Counted from the first letter of the stretch, positions 8,773 to 19,492 are shown. The stretch is DNA of 64,000 bases from Bowmanella dokdonensis (GCF_017254865.1 NZ_JAFKCV010000005.1:248001-312000), one strand, 5' to 3'. Notes: generated by a model not told the origin, from the letters alone. Made by a program: numbers and translations.

Positions 8773-9399
8773 ATGTCCCCACGCCAGTATTGTGCAATCT
8801 GCCGCTATCCTCAATCCGTTTGTCTTTGCCACCTGGTCAGACAACTGGACAATCAGACCAGGTTAATTGTGCTGCAGCATCCTAGCGAGATCCGGGTTGC
8901 AAAAAATACCCTGCGTCTGCTGGCTCTGTGTCTGACCAGACTGGATATTGTTGTGGGAGAAACACCCGAAGATTTCATGGCTGTGGAACACTATTGCCGG
9001 CAGCAACCGCAGCATGTGGCCGTGCTCTATCCCAACCCGGAAAGTGCAGCGTTGGAACAGTCCAACTCCTCAAGGGTCTTGCCCAAAGCCCTGATACTTA
9101 TTGATGGCACCTGGCGAAAAGCCTTTAGAATCTGGCAGTTGAATACCTGGTTGCATGGCTTGCGCTGCTACCATCTGGAATCGCCCCCTGCCAGTCGTTA
9201 CAAGCGTAAGGCCAGGGCCGAACATCAGTTGTCCACACTCGAGGCCGCGGCCCACGCCCTGACCCTGCTGGAAAGCCTGGATTGTGATCCTCTCTATCAG
9301 TTACAGGACGAACGCCAGCGGCGGCTGTCAGCTAGGGGGAACGGATTGTCAGGGGCCAGCTCAGTTCTACCGAAGCCCCGCCCTCAGGCCGGTTGGTAA
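8773..9399 (+). CDS. tapT: DTW-domain tRNA-uridine aminocarboxypropyltransferase
   Basis: Members of this family use SAM to form acp3U in the variable loop of tRNAs. The 208-residue protein opens with a four-Cys N-terminal motif (CAICRYPQSVCLC, 7-19). It has QHPSE, the DxTW signature as LIDGTW (about 112-117), LESPPASRYKRKA and STLEA. The ATG at 8773 is chosen because the Cys motif follows directly; the ribosome site is poor. The last 68 bases run into the convergent kinase gene at 9332, and the C-terminal tail encoded there (about 20 residues) looks unstructured. Confidence 0.85.
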   Translation: MSPRQYCAICRYPQSVCLCHLVRQLDNQTRLIVLQHPSEIRVAKNTLRLLALCLTRLDIVVGETPEDFMAVEHYCRQQPQHVAVLYPNPESAALEQSNSSRVLPKALILIDGTWRKAFRIWQLNTWLHGLRCYHLESPPASRYKRKARAEHQLSTLEAAAHALTLLESLDCDPLYQLQDERQRRLSARGNGLSGASSVLPKPRPQAGW

Positions 9400-10612
9400 T
9401 CCTGATTCTGCCGCCGTGTCTGGCCACTATCATATTGACCAGTGCCAGACCAATGCCCGCCCCCTCGGCTTTAGTGGTGTACAAGGGAGTGAGGGCATTG
9501 TCGAGGTTGGCGAATCCCTCGCCCTGATCTTCCACCATCAGGAACTGCATGCCGTCTGCGTGGAAAAAGCGCACCTGTATTTCCGATTCCGGTTTTAGCT
9601 GGGCTTCCACGGCATTTTTAACCAGATTCATCAGCACTTGTCCAAGCAGGATGGGATCCCCGTGACAGCGATGCTCCCCGAAAAAGCTTAATTCCGTGCC
9701 CCCAGGTAACAGGCTGCGGCTTTGCTCGACCAGCGAGCTCAGGTCAAACCATTCCTGGCGCGGCTGCGGCACCTGGCTCACGGAGGCAAACCTTTGAACA
9801 AAGTTGAGCAGGCCCCGCGCCCGCTGGCGAACTCTGTCCAGTACCTGCCTGACCTGTTCGGGGGGCCAGCTCTGCATTTCCAACAGGGTATCTGTCATGG
9901 ATGCCATGGGCGTCAGGGAATTGCGTAACTCATGGCTGAGCACCCTGACCAGATTGTTCTGAATGATCATTTCTGATTGGTGCAATGGCAGGGAAATATC
10001 GTTGGCAATAAACAGCCAATAGTCTTCTTCGGCCAGACGGTAACGGATGCTCTGGTTTTGCCAGCCCTTTTGCAAACTGGGGTGATGGAGCTGGTTGTCG
10101 CTGAACACAAATCCCATATCGCCAGCCCTGGCCCCGAGCAAAAGCGAAATGCCACGCAGTTCACGGGCGGTTCGATTGGCGTACACCAGTATGGTGGATT
10201 CTCCAAAAGCACAGACAGGCTGTGGCCAGTTATCGAATACCTGAGCCAGCAGCAGACTGAAACTTTGCTGCTGTTGCACAGCCTGGAGTCGGTGACGGGC
10301 CAACCTGTCTATCTCAACCACCAAGCCCTCTGTCAGAGAAGGTCGGCTGGCTTGCGACAAAACCACCCGCTGTTCGCCCTCATTTAAACTCTGGGTGTAA
10401 GCGGTGAGACGCATCCAGGGCTCCGTCAGATATCGCCATGCCCGCCATCCGCACCACCCCAGGGGATAGGTGAAAATCAGCAGGGTGGTAATTATTCCGA
10501 GCCAGCTCCACTGCCAGCTTGACAGCAAAAGAGCGACCAATACCAATATCAGAACAACAGTGGCAAGTATCGCCATCAGCAGCAGCGTTTCTCTGCTGAA
10601 CCTCTCAGTCAT
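9332..10612 (-). CDS. Sensor histidine kinase of the exporter operon
   Basis: This 426-residue kinase has two membrane helices at about 10-30 and 36-56 with almost no periplasmic loop. Next come a linker and PAS-like region (115-205) and a HisKA box VLSHELRNSLTPM with phospho-His227. The HATPase ends with GEGFANLD, TTKAEGAGIGLALVNMIVARHGG. It resembles NtrB/NtrY-type kinases paired with sigma-54 activators. Its ATG overlaps the regulator stop codon (ATGACTGA), so the two are translationally coupled. The tiny periplasmic part suggests sensing within the membrane or through the transporter. Confidence 0.9.
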   Translation of the reverse strand: MTERFSRETLLLMAILATVVLILVLVALLLSSWQWSWLGIITTLLIFTYPLGWCGWRAWRYLTEPWMRLTAYTQSLNEGEQRVVLSQASRPSLTEGLVVEIDRLARHRLQAVQQQQSFSLLLAQVFDNWPQPVCAFGESTILVYANRTARELRGISLLLGARAGDMGFVFSDNQLHHPSLQKGWQNQSIRYRLAEEDYWLFIANDISLPLHQSEMIIQNNLVRVLSHELRNSLTPMASMTDTLLEMQSWPPEQVRQVLDRVRQRARGLLNFVQRFASVSQVPQPRQEWFDLSSLVEQSRSLLPGGTELSFFGEHRCHGDPILLGQVLMNLVKNAVEAQLKPESEIQVRFFHADGMQFLMVEDQGEGFANLDNALTPLYTTKAEGAGIGLALVNMIVARHGGRIRITNRPEGGASVELSWPLTIRSP

Positions 10613-11972
10613 CACTGAATTCCCGCTTATCCAGGCCGAATTTCTCCATCCGCCGATATAGCGCATTTCTGGAAATACCCAGTGCTTGTGCCGCCTGGCT
10701 GATTCTACCCCGGCATCTGGACAGGGCGGACTGGATCATTTCCTGTTCAACCTCATCCAGGGTCCTGGAGGGTAGTGAGGAGGCCTGCATGGATGCCTGC
10801 TGTGGCAGCAGCAGGTGCTCTGCGGTGATCAGTTTATGCTGGCATATCAGCACCGCCCGCTCGATAATATGACTGAGTTCACGGATATTGCCGGGCCAGT
10901 CATAGTCCAGCAACAGGTCCAGAGTGGAGTCGGCTATAGCCAGCTCTTTGCCATACTGGCGGCAAAACCGACGGCAAAACAGGTCTGCCAGATCGGCGAT
11001 ATCATCCCGCCGCTGGCGCAGCGCCGGCAATTCCAGCACAAAGGTATTGAGCCGGAACAGCAAGTCCTGCCTGAACCGTCCCTCACCGACCAGCTTTTGC
11101 AAATCCGCATTGGTGGCACTGATAATTCTGGCGTCTGATTGCTGGGTCTGGCTGGCACCGACCATTTCATACTCGCCGGTTTCCAGTACCCGCAACAGTT
11201 TTGGCTGCACTTCCGGCGGTAAGGTACCGACCTCATCCATAAACAGAGTGCCACCGTTGGCCAGTTCGAAACGCCCCACCCGGGATTCACGCGCATCGGT
11301 AAAGGCTCCTTTGCGATGTCCGAACAACTCGCTCTCAAACAGATTGGCGGGGATAGCGCCCATATTAACCGAGATAAAGGCATGCTGGCTGCGGGATGAA
11401 AGCCGGTGAATGCGCCTGGCCAGCACCGACTTGCCCGTGCCGTTTTCACCCAGTATCAGTATGTTGGCGCGGGTAGGTGCCACCTGCCTGACCAGACTCT
11501 CCAATGCCCTCATAGAGGAGGAATTGGCAATCCAGTCCTCCTCGGGGCTGTTTAACATGGCCCTGAATGTCTGATTCTGAACCGCAAGATCCCTGATTTT
11601 GCATTGCTGCTCCAGAATCTGCAGTAATCTGTGTTTGTCCCAGGGTTTCTCAATGAAATCGGCGGCGCCTTCCTGCATACCTTTCACAGCCAGCTCGACA
11701 CTGCCCCAGGCCGTCATTAATACGGTCCTGATACCCAGTTCGGTTAAATGGCGAAGCTGCGTCAGGCCCTCCTCGCCACTGGTGGTATCGCGGCTGAAAT
11801 TCATGTCCAGCAATACCAGGTCAGGTTGCTGCCGGCTCAGCACCACGGCGATATCCTTCTGACTGGCCGCTTCTATTGTCTGGTAGCCTTCATTTTCAAG
11901 CAGCATCTTCAGTGCCAGGCGGATATCCTGATCATCGTCGGCCACTAAGATCAGCCCCTTGGTTGCCCCCAT
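10605..11972 (-). CDS. NtrC-family sigma-54-dependent response regulator
   Basis: The 455-residue protein has a receiver domain (phospho-Asp56 in LVLLDMNFS, acidic pocket ADDDQD) and an AAA+ domain. The latter shows Walker A GENGTGKS, the sigma-54-contacting loop GAFTDA and Walker B GGTLFMDEVG. A Fis-type HTH closes the protein (ISQAAQALGISRNALYRRMEKFGL). The ATG at 11972, with GGGGAG five bases before it, is favoured over a GTG 12 bases upstream. It activates sigma-54 promoters. The palindrome at 16606-16621 and the promoter at 16508-16523, upstream of the exporter genes, are its likely targets. Confidence 0.93.
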   Translation of the reverse strand: MGATKGLILVADDDQDIRLALKMLLENEGYQTIEAASQKDIAVVLSRQQPDLVLLDMNFSRDTTSGEEGLTQLRHLTELGIRTVLMTAWGSVELAVKGMQEGAADFIEKPWDKHRLLQILEQQCKIRDLAVQNQTFRAMLNSPEEDWIANSSSMRALESLVRQVAPTRANILILGENGTGKSVLARRIHRLSSRSQHAFISVNMGAIPANLFESELFGHRKGAFTDARESRVGRFELANGGTLFMDEVGTLPPEVQPKLLRVLETGEYEMVGASQTQQSDARIISATNADLQKLVGEGRFRQDLLFRLNTFVLELPALRQRRDDIADLADLFCRRFCRQYGKELAIADSTLDLLLDYDWPGNIRELSHIIERAVLICQHKLITAEHLLLPQQASMQASSLPSRTLDEVEQEMIQSALSRCRGRISQAAQALGISRNALYRRMEKFGLDKREFSDD

Positions 11973-11991
11973 GTTACTCCCCACCTAATTC

Positions 11992-12013
11992 AAAAAAGGG
12001 GCCCTGCGGCCCC
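11992..12013 (-). terminator. Intrinsic terminator or attenuator between permease and regulator genes
   Basis: On the minus strand GGGGCC-GCAG-GGCCCC is followed directly by TTTTTT, a compact rho-independent terminator. It lies 20 bases after the permease stop and 20 bases before the regulator start. It would reduce read-through from the exporter genes into the two-component genes. Confidence 0.8.
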
Positions 12014-12033
12014 TGACAGATTCTGATGGACAA

Positions 12034-14520
12034 TTACAACTCACGCAATACTTGCATGGGGTCAGCCCTGATCACCCGCCAGCCGGGCAATACCACGGAC
12101 AACAGCATGGTCACCGCCAGAATCACATTGACCAGCAGACTGGTTGGCCAGTTAAACGCCGGTGCCTGGTCTATAAGACCTGTCAGGTACTGATAGCCCA
12201 GCACTGAGCCAAACAAACCCAAGCCCAGGCCGGCACTCAACATCAGGGTGGCATCTTTTAATAGCAAAACCAACAGGCGATTCTGCCTGGCACCCGTCGC
12301 CATGCGCACGGCCAGCTCATAACGCTTTTGCGCCGCATTCATCTGACTCAGTCCGGACACACCGATGGCAGCCAGGGCCAGAGTCAGAACGGCCATTCCC
12401 AGCACCACATACATATTCAGCCTCGACTCTGCAGTCATGGTCTGCCACCGCTGTTGCATACTCTCTAAGCCGATTTCACCCAGTCTTGGATCCAGGTCAG
12501 ACAATATGGGAACAAGCTGCTCCCGTGTCAGAGTTTGTCCCTCTGGCATCAGCACCACCATCTGCAACCGGGGCTGGTCACTGCCATTAGCATCGGCATT
12601 GACATCGGCAAAATAGATTACCGGCGGCGTGCTATTCAGCAGCCCCCCTAACACAGGTCTGGTATTGCCCACTATGCCGGCCACCCGGAAGATGTCATCG
12701 CTGTCGTTGCCCAGCTTAATTTCCTTACCCACCAGGTTCTGCCAATACTCAACCCCCTCCAACTGCCTGGCGTAGTCGAGATCCACCAGCACTTCCCGTG
12801 AGCCGTTTTGTGGGCCAGTCAGGTCGGCTCCCGCCAGCAGGGGGATATGGAAGCTTTCCAGGTAACCCCTGCCCCATTGTCTGGGCAGGTACATGCGGGA
12901 CTCGCCTGTCTCAGGATCCGGGTAGGCCCGCATGGTGAGGCTCTGACTGAGGGGCAAGCTCTCCACGTCGACCACCGCCTGCGGCTCCAGCTTGCGCAGC
13001 CTGTCCGCCAGCGCCGAACGCAATTGCTGAAGCTCGCTGCCACTGTAGCTCTCAAAGTCATACAAAGATTGTTGCCAGGCTTCGTCTTTGTAAGCCAGGC
13101 TAATCTCATAGGCATTGACCATCTCATATCCTGGATACTGGTAGACATCCTGATAGCTCTTGTATACCGAAGTCATGGCGGCAGTCATCAGGGTACAGGC
13201 GATGGTCAGTTGCAGGACCATCAACATGCGGTTCAGGCCCTGTTTCTGTTGCGCAGGCGTGCCCTTGCCACTGCTGTTGAGGTTGTCGGTCAGGGCCTGC
13301 TGTTGCACATGCAGCAGGGACACACTGGCAAACAGCAGATTGATCAGCATCACCAGCAGCATCGCCACCAGCAAACTCAGGCTGTCCAGATTGATCTTAT
13401 CGAGCAGCGGCAGACTGTCACCAGCCAAGTCAGGCAGCACCCTGATCAGCCAGGCCGCCCCCAACAGTCCGGTAACGCTGGCCAGCATAAACATGGGCAG
13501 GTTCTCCAGGAATACCAGCAGGCGTAAGCGCCTGGTTGAAGCGCCCATACAGAGCTGAACAGAGAACTCCTTGCTGCGTCCCTGATAGTGAGCGATAAAC
13601 ATGTTCAGCAGATTCAGACAGGCCATGACCAGCAGGCTGACCATGGCCACAATCAGCAAACTCACCAGCTTACCGCTGTCACCGACAAAGAAATCCCGAT
13701 ATGACTGTACCGATACTGAATGGGGCTTTGACAAGATGAACTCACGGGCCCGGGGCTCACTGATTTGAGTATCCAGGTAAGTTAGATACCAGTCTTCCAA
13801 CTGACGATTGTCCGGAACCTGACCGCCTGGTGCCCGCAGTAAATTCAACTGGGTAGTGCCCAGGCTCAGTGATTCGTTGTTCAGAAGAGACTCTTGCAGG
13901 GGGGCAAAGCGCCAGACCTGCTCCCGAATCAGGCTGCTGTTACCCTCTATATCCATGCTGGTGAAATCCCCCAGCACCCCAAAAACCGGCCAGTCCCGAC
14001 CGCCGATACGAATGGTCTCTCCCTGAAGATTTGACCGCTCACCAAACACCGCCCGCCAGAGGGATGCCGAAATCCAGACCCCCTCTTTGGCGTTGTCAGC
14101 CGAGGTCCCTTCACCGAGCAACAGAGGCAGACCAATTACATCGGTCGCACCGCTGGTGGCATTAAGCAGGGTGACCTGGTACTGCTGACCCTCCACTTCC
14201 GCCTGGCTATCCTGATTGACAACCTGGGCCCAGTCCCCCAGCCCGGCAAAGCGTTGCTGCAGATGGGCGAAGCGACGCCGATCACTGAGAAAGGACACAT
14301 TCATCTCGTCGTTGAATTGCAGTCTGACGTCCAGTTGATAGAGCTGTTGTTCCTGTTTAACCCCGGGCAGCGGCTGAAACAGAAGGGTTTGAGCGATGGA
14401 AAGTACCGTCAGCACCGCCGCCAGGGTCAGACCCAGTGTCAGCATCAAAGGCAGGGATAACCGGGGTTCTGAAAACAACCTTATCAGGCCCCGTCTGAGC
14501 GATCCTCGGTACAGGCTCAT
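12034..14520 (-). CDS. ABC transporter permease with duplicated FtsX/MacB domains
   Basis: This 828-residue protein has two tandem permease halves. Each starts with a membrane helix followed by a large MacB-type periplasmic domain and three more helices. The first helix is at about 22-46 and the first bundle at about 285-405. The second half starts near 430 (LNRMLMVLQLTIACTLMTAA), with its bundle at about 700-810. MacB itself is a single half fused to an ATPase, so this is the duplicated orphan-permease architecture with a separate ATPase. It overlaps the ATPase gene by 4 bases (ATGA). Together with the adaptor it should form a periplasm-emptying exporter. The substrate is unknown. Confidence 0.9.
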   Translation of the reverse strand: MSLYRGSLRRGLIRLFSEPRLSLPLMLTLGLTLAAVLTVLSIAQTLLFQPLPGVKQEQQLYQLDVRLQFNDEMNVSFLSDRRRFAHLQQRFAGLGDWAQVVNQDSQAEVEGQQYQVTLLNATSGATDVIGLPLLLGEGTSADNAKEGVWISASLWRAVFGERSNLQGETIRIGGRDWPVFGVLGDFTSMDIEGNSSLIREQVWRFAPLQESLLNNESLSLGTTQLNLLRAPGGQVPDNRQLEDWYLTYLDTQISEPRAREFILSKPHSVSVQSYRDFFVGDSGKLVSLLIVAMVSLLVMACLNLLNMFIAHYQGRSKEFSVQLCMGASTRRLRLLVFLENLPMFMLASVTGLLGAAWLIRVLPDLAGDSLPLLDKINLDSLSLLVAMLLVMLINLLFASVSLLHVQQQALTDNLNSSGKGTPAQQKQGLNRMLMVLQLTIACTLMTAAMTSVYKSYQDVYQYPGYEMVNAYEISLAYKDEAWQQSLYDFESYSGSELQQLRSALADRLRKLEPQAVVDVESLPLSQSLTMRAYPDPETGESRMYLPRQWGRGYLESFHIPLLAGADLTGPQNGSREVLVDLDYARQLEGVEYWQNLVGKEIKLGNDSDDIFRVAGIVGNTRPVLGGLLNSTPPVIYFADVNADANGSDQPRLQMVVLMPEGQTLTREQLVPILSDLDPRLGEIGLESMQQRWQTMTAESRLNMYVVLGMAVLTLALAAIGVSGLSQMNAAQKRYELAVRMATGARQNRLLVLLLKDATLMLSAGLGLGLFGSVLGYQYLTGLIDQAPAFNWPTSLLVNVILAVTMLLSVVLPGWRVIRADPMQVLREL

Positions 14521-15224
14521 GCGACCTCCCTGTCCGCCTGGCGAACTTGTTTTTCTGCCACCACCCGGCCGTCAAGCAGTTGAATCTGGCGGTGAGCCAG
14601 GCCGCTGTACCGACTGTCGTGGGTAACCATGACGATGGTGGACCCCTGCTTGTTCAGTTCGAGCAACAACTGCATAACTGCATCACCGTTTTTGGTATCC
14701 AGGTTTCCAGTGGGTTCATCCACCAGGATCAGATCCGGTTTACCCACCAGGGCTCTGGCAATGGCCACCCGCTGCTGTTGACCACCTGAAATCTGATTCG
14801 GCCTGTATTGCATTCTGTGCCGCATGCCGACTTTGTCCAGCGCCTCTACCACAGCTTCTTTAATAACAGCGGCTTTTTCGCCCCTGTGCTCCAGAGGCAG
14901 GGCCACGTTTTCAAATACTGTCAGGCTGTCAATCAGGTTAAAAGACTGAAACACATAACCTATGTGCAGGTTACGGATGCGGGTGCGTTCATCCGTTTTC
15001 AGATGCTGGGTGTCGATGCCGGCCAGACGGTATTGTCCTTCGCTGGCACCGTCCAACAGTCCCATAATGGTCAGCAAGGTGGATTTACCGCAGCCCGAAG
15101 GTCCGGTTATGGCAACAAATTCGCCCTGCTGTATTTCCAGCGATACCCCTTGTAAAGCATGGGTTTCGATCTGCTGACCCTGATATTTCTTGTGAATATT
15201 TTGCATCGATACGACGGTTTTCAT
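14517..15224 (-). CDS. ABC transporter ATPase (MacB/LolD type)
   Basis: This 235-residue nucleotide-binding subunit has Walker A GPSGCGKS (about 40-47), Q-loop, signature [14 protein letters not shown] (about 144-157), Walker [13 protein letters not shown] and the H-loop VTHD. The extended [12 protein letters not shown] start and the [12 protein letters not shown] stretch are typical of MacB/LolD/FtsE-like ATPases that drive mechanotransmission permeases rather than substrate channels. It starts 3 bases after the adaptor gene and overlaps the permease gene. Confidence 0.95.
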   Translation of the reverse strand: MKTVVSMQNIHKKYQGQQIETHALQGVSLEIQQGEFVAITGPSGCGKSTLLTIMGLLDGASEGQYRLAGIDTQHLKTDERTRIRNLHIGYVFQSFNLIDSLTVFENVALPLEHRGEKAAVIKEAVVEALDKVGMRHRMQYRPNQISGGQQQRVAIARALVGKPDLILVDEPTGNLDTKNGDAVMQLLLELNKQGSTIVMVTHDSRYSGLAHRQIQLLDGRVVAEKQVRQADREVA

Positions 15225-15227
15225 GAT

Positions 15228-16472
15228 TTATCCTTTTTGTTGCAACTGTATTTTCTCATGGTCGGCCCAGCTGTCATGCATCTGCGCCACCAGTTGTTCA
15301 TTGGGCTGAAGGCCAGAAAGCACCACCAGCCTGCCCTGACTGACATCACCCAGCTCTATGGTGCGCTTCACCGCCAGGCCATGCTCTGCAATCACAAAGC
15401 GTTGCAATTGGGTACGGGGACTGAGTCCAGCCGCCTGGGGAATAGACAGGGCATTATCCATTGACTGGATGAAGATTTGCCCGGTAACCGGCATGGCTGG
15501 TCTGGCGTCCACCGGCAGTGCTTGATCAAAGCCGACTTCAGCCAGCACCACACCGTTGTTCACCACCGACTCGATCCGGTTAACCCGGCCTGTTACCTGG
15601 CCTTTTCGCGTTTCCACCTGTACCGGGGCACCGACCTTGATCAGGTCGGCCTGATGCTGTGGGATCCTGAGTCTTGCCAGCAGTTTGCTGTCACTGCCGA
15701 CTTTGCCCAGCGAAGCGCCCTGGGGCACGTTCTGACCCAGCTCTACTTCCAGGCTCTGCAGAGTACCGGCGATCCCGGCCCGGACCTGCATGTTCTCCAG
15801 TTGCCTGACCAACAGATCCAGTTGCTGCTGTTCCTGATCCACCTCGATTTCCTGCTGCTTGTACTGCAGGGTCTGCATCTTCAGGAATTGCCGGTATTTT
15901 TGCTGTTCGAAGTCCAGACGCTTGGCCTGTTGTTTGACTTCCAGTTCGGCCCGCAGGATATCGAGCCTGGCGGATACTCCCCGTTCTGAAAGCTCCTTGA
16001 ACACCTTAAGCTCCAGTTCGGCTTCCTCGAGATCGGCGGCGATAGCGGCAATGCGCCCCTCAAAGTCCAGCCTGGCATTATTCTGCTCCAACTGGTAAGA
16101 CTGAAGCGCCGCTTGCTGACGAACCAGTTCGCCTCTGGCGTGGCTGACCTGCTGTTCCAGTTCAGGATTGGACAGGGTCAGGATCAGACTGTCAGGCTCC
16201 ACTTTGGCCCCGGGGCGAACGTGAATGGCGGCTACCTTGCCCAGTGCCTGGCTGGTGAGCAGTCGCTCTTCCGCCGAGAACAACTCACCAAACGCCTGAC
16301 TGTGCATTTCCAGGGGACCCTGATGCACTGTCAACAGGGTAAGGTCCGATGCGCTGGCTGTGGGCAGTTTATCCTGCCCGAGCAGGTAAAAAGACAGGAA
16401 ACACAGACCGGCAAGTCCAGCACCCAGCCAGACAGGCTTAGCGGATCGACGGGGGGTAATTTGAATGTCCAA
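15228..16472 (-). CDS. HlyD/MacA-like periplasmic adaptor protein
   Basis: This is a membrane-fusion adaptor. A single N-terminal membrane helix (about 19-37) is followed by a split lipoyl-type domain, a long coiled-coil hairpin (about 90-220, rich in Gln/Glu/Leu) and a beta-barrel domain. I start it at a TTG (16472) preceded by GGAGG nine bases upstream, giving MDIQITPRR. An ATG at 16499 lies almost at the predicted sigma-54 transcription start and has no ribosome site. It would link the permease to an outer-membrane channel; no tolC-like gene is nearby. Confidence 0.85.
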   Translation of the reverse strand: MDIQITPRRSAKPVWLGAGLAGLCFLSFYLLGQDKLPTASASDLTLLTVHQGPLEMHSQAFGELFSAEERLLTSQALGKVAAIHVRPGAKVEPDSLILTLSNPELEQQVSHARGELVRQQAALQSYQLEQNNARLDFEGRIAAIAADLEEAELELKVFKELSERGVSARLDILRAELEVKQQAKRLDFEQQKYRQFLKMQTLQYKQQEIEVDQEQQQLDLLVRQLENMQVRAGIAGTLQSLEVELGQNVPQGASLGKVGSDSKLLARLRIPQHQADLIKVGAPVQVETRKGQVTGRVNRIESVVNNGVVLAEVGFDQALPVDARPAMPVTGQIFIQSMDNALSIPQAAGLSPRTQLQRFVIAEHGLAVKRTIELGDVSQGRLVVLSGLQPNEQLVAQMHDSWADHEKIQLQQKG

Positions 16473-16507
16473 TGGCTTCTTCCTCCAATTGCTTGTCATA
16501 GCGATAT

Positions 16508-16523
16508 TGAAAAAGCCGTGCCA
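16508..16523 (-). promoter_or_regulatory. Sigma-54 (-24/-12) promoter of the exporter operon
   Basis: On the minus strand the 16-mer TGGCACGGCTTTTTCA matches the sigma-54 consensus TGGCACGRNNNTTGCW with correct spacing. The -24 element is perfect; the -12 element is TTTCA instead of TTGCA. Transcription would begin near 16498, leaving a leader of about 26 bases before the TTG start at 16472. The operon encodes a sigma-54 activator, which supports the call. Confidence 0.7.
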
Positions 16524-16605
16524 TTTATAATTCTACATATATTCAATATGTTACACATACTCAGCCGGAACTGGCCTAAGTAGATGTACCGAATACGCAC
16601 AGAAG

Positions 16606-16621
16606 TGTTCGAAATCGAACA
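16606..16621. promoter_or_regulatory. Perfect palindrome, likely enhancer site for the NtrC-type regulator
   Basis: TGTTCGA-AA-TCGAACA is a perfect 7-bp inverted repeat. Its centre is about 115 bp upstream of the predicted sigma-54 transcription start, the usual distance for an activator enhancer. Only one perfect copy is seen. Confidence 0.6.
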
Positions 16622-16692
16622 ATTTCAGAGTTGTCGGGGACAGGCAGAGGCAGTCTCACAACCCCTGCATTGATTCGCTGCACGAACCCAAT

Positions 16693-16721
16693 AAAAAACC
16701 CCGCCGAGGCGGGGTTTTTTT
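16693..16721. terminator. Bidirectional terminator downstream of atpC
   Basis: CCCCGCC-GA-GGCGGGG is flanked by A6 and T7, so it works on either strand. On the minus strand it ends the atp operon, 19 bases after the atpC stop. Confidence 0.9.
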
Positions 16722-16739
16722 AATCTGACTGCGCCTTGC

Positions 16740-17156
16740 TTACTTGCGCATGCTCTTGATCAGTCGAAGCTGGGCGATGGCCTCTGCCAGTTCGGCAGCC
16801 GCTTCGGCGTAATTCAGATCACTGCTCAGGTTGGCAATGTGTTCTTCGGCACGACGTTTGGCTTCCAGGGCGGCCTGTTCGTCCAGGTCAGCAGCGCGTA
16901 CGGCCACATCGGCCAGCACGATAACATTACCGGGCTGGACTTCCAGCACGCCGCCAGCGATATAGATCAACTCTTCGTGACCATGCTGTTTGACCAGGCG
17001 CACCATACCAGGCTTAAGGGTAGTCAGTAGCGGGGCATGACCGGGATAGATACCCAGCTCGCCTTCGCTGCCGGTCACCTGAATGGTTTCGACCCGACCG
17101 GAGAAAATCTTCTCCTCGGCACTAACCACATCGAGATGTACAGTCATAGCAGCCAT
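16740..17156 (-). CDS. atpC: ATP synthase F1 epsilon subunit
   Basis: Epsilon (138 residues) is part of the central stalk and inhibits ATP hydrolysis. [17 protein letters not shown] and [17 protein letters not shown] are the conserved N-terminal beta-sandwich motifs, and the C-terminal two-helix inhibitory arm (about 90-138) is present. AGGAGGTGAA directly before the ATG at 17156 fixes the start. It is the last gene of atpIBEFHAGDC. Confidence 0.97.
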   Translation of the reverse strand: MAAMTVHLDVVSAEEKIFSGRVETIQVTGSEGELGIYPGHAPLLTTLKPGMVRLVKQHGHEELIYIAGGVLEVQPGNVIVLADVAVRAADLDEQAALEAKRRAEEHIANLSSDLNYAEAAAELAEAIAQLRLIKSMRK

Positions 17157-17209
17157 TTCACCTCCTAACGGTTTGAACCGCTATGCCGGCATAAGCCGGC
17201 ACAGCACCC

Positions 17210-18631
<1,422 letters not shown>

Positions 18632-19492
18632 CTACACAGCAGCGGCGCCGCTGACGATTTCGCTGATTTCCTGCGTAATCGCCGCCTGGCGGGCCTTGTT
18701 GTAGATCAGTTGCAGTTCATCTATCAGGTTGCCCGCGTTATCTGTCGCGGCTTTCATGGCAACCATTCGCGCAGCCTGCTCGGAGGCGGCATTATCCACT
18801 ACACCCTGATATACCTGGGATTCCACATAACGTACCAGCAACATATCCAAAATGGGTTTTGGATCCGGCTCGTACAGGTAGTCCCAACGGTGCTTGTATG
18901 CTTTGTCGTCAGACTTGGGCAAAGGTAGCAATTGATTGATCGTGGGTTCCTGGGTCATGGTATTCACAAACTTGTTGTATACCAGATACAGGCGGTCGAT
19001 CTCGCCGTTGTCAAAAGCGTTTAGCATGACCTTGACCAGGCCAATCACGTCTTTAACACTGGGCGCATCACCAATACCCGATTCCGCTGCCAATACCTTG
19101 CCGCCGAAACGATTGAAAAAACCGCAGGCCTTGGAACCCAATGCAGCAAAGTGCACTTGCGCGCCTTTCTTCTGCCATTCCTTCGCGTCTTTTACCACTG
19201 CCTTGAATTCGTTGGTGTTTAAGCCACCACATAATCCACGATCAGTAGAAATAACGATATACCCTACGGCCTTGATCTCACGTTCTTCCAGATAAGGATG
19301 ACGGTATTCAAGGTTGGCGTTGGCAAGGTGACCAATCACGCTTCGCATGTTGTCAGCGTATGGACGGCTGGAAGCCATACGGTCCTGGGCCTTCTTCATT
19401 TTAGAGGCGGCGACCATTTCCATAGCGCTGGTGATCTTCTGAGTATTCTTAATACTCCCGATCTTACCTTTTATCTCTTTACCACCGGCCAT
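18632..19492 (-). CDS. atpG: ATP synthase F1 gamma subunit
   Basis: Gamma is the rotor shaft of F1. The ATG at 19492 is preferred over one 21 bases upstream because the family starts MAGxKEIxxKI and GGGAGAG precedes it. This gives 286 residues (E. coli 287). The N-terminal coiled coil [25 protein letters not shown] and the C-terminal helix ending [18 protein letters not shown] are intact. Confidence 0.97.
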   Translation of the reverse strand: MAGGKEIKGKIGSIKNTQKITSAMEMVAASKMKKAQDRMASSRPYADNMRSVIGHLANANLEYRHPYLEEREIKAVGYIVISTDRGLCGGLNTNEFKAVVKDAKEWQKKGAQVHFAALGSKACGFFNRFGGKVLAAESGIGDAPSVKDVIGLVKVMLNAFDNGEIDRLYLVYNKFVNTMTQEPTINQLLPLPKSDDKAYKHRWDYLYEPDPKPILDMLLVRYVESQVYQGVVDNAASEQAARMVAMKAATDNAGNLIDELQLIYNKARQAAITQEISEIVSGAAAV

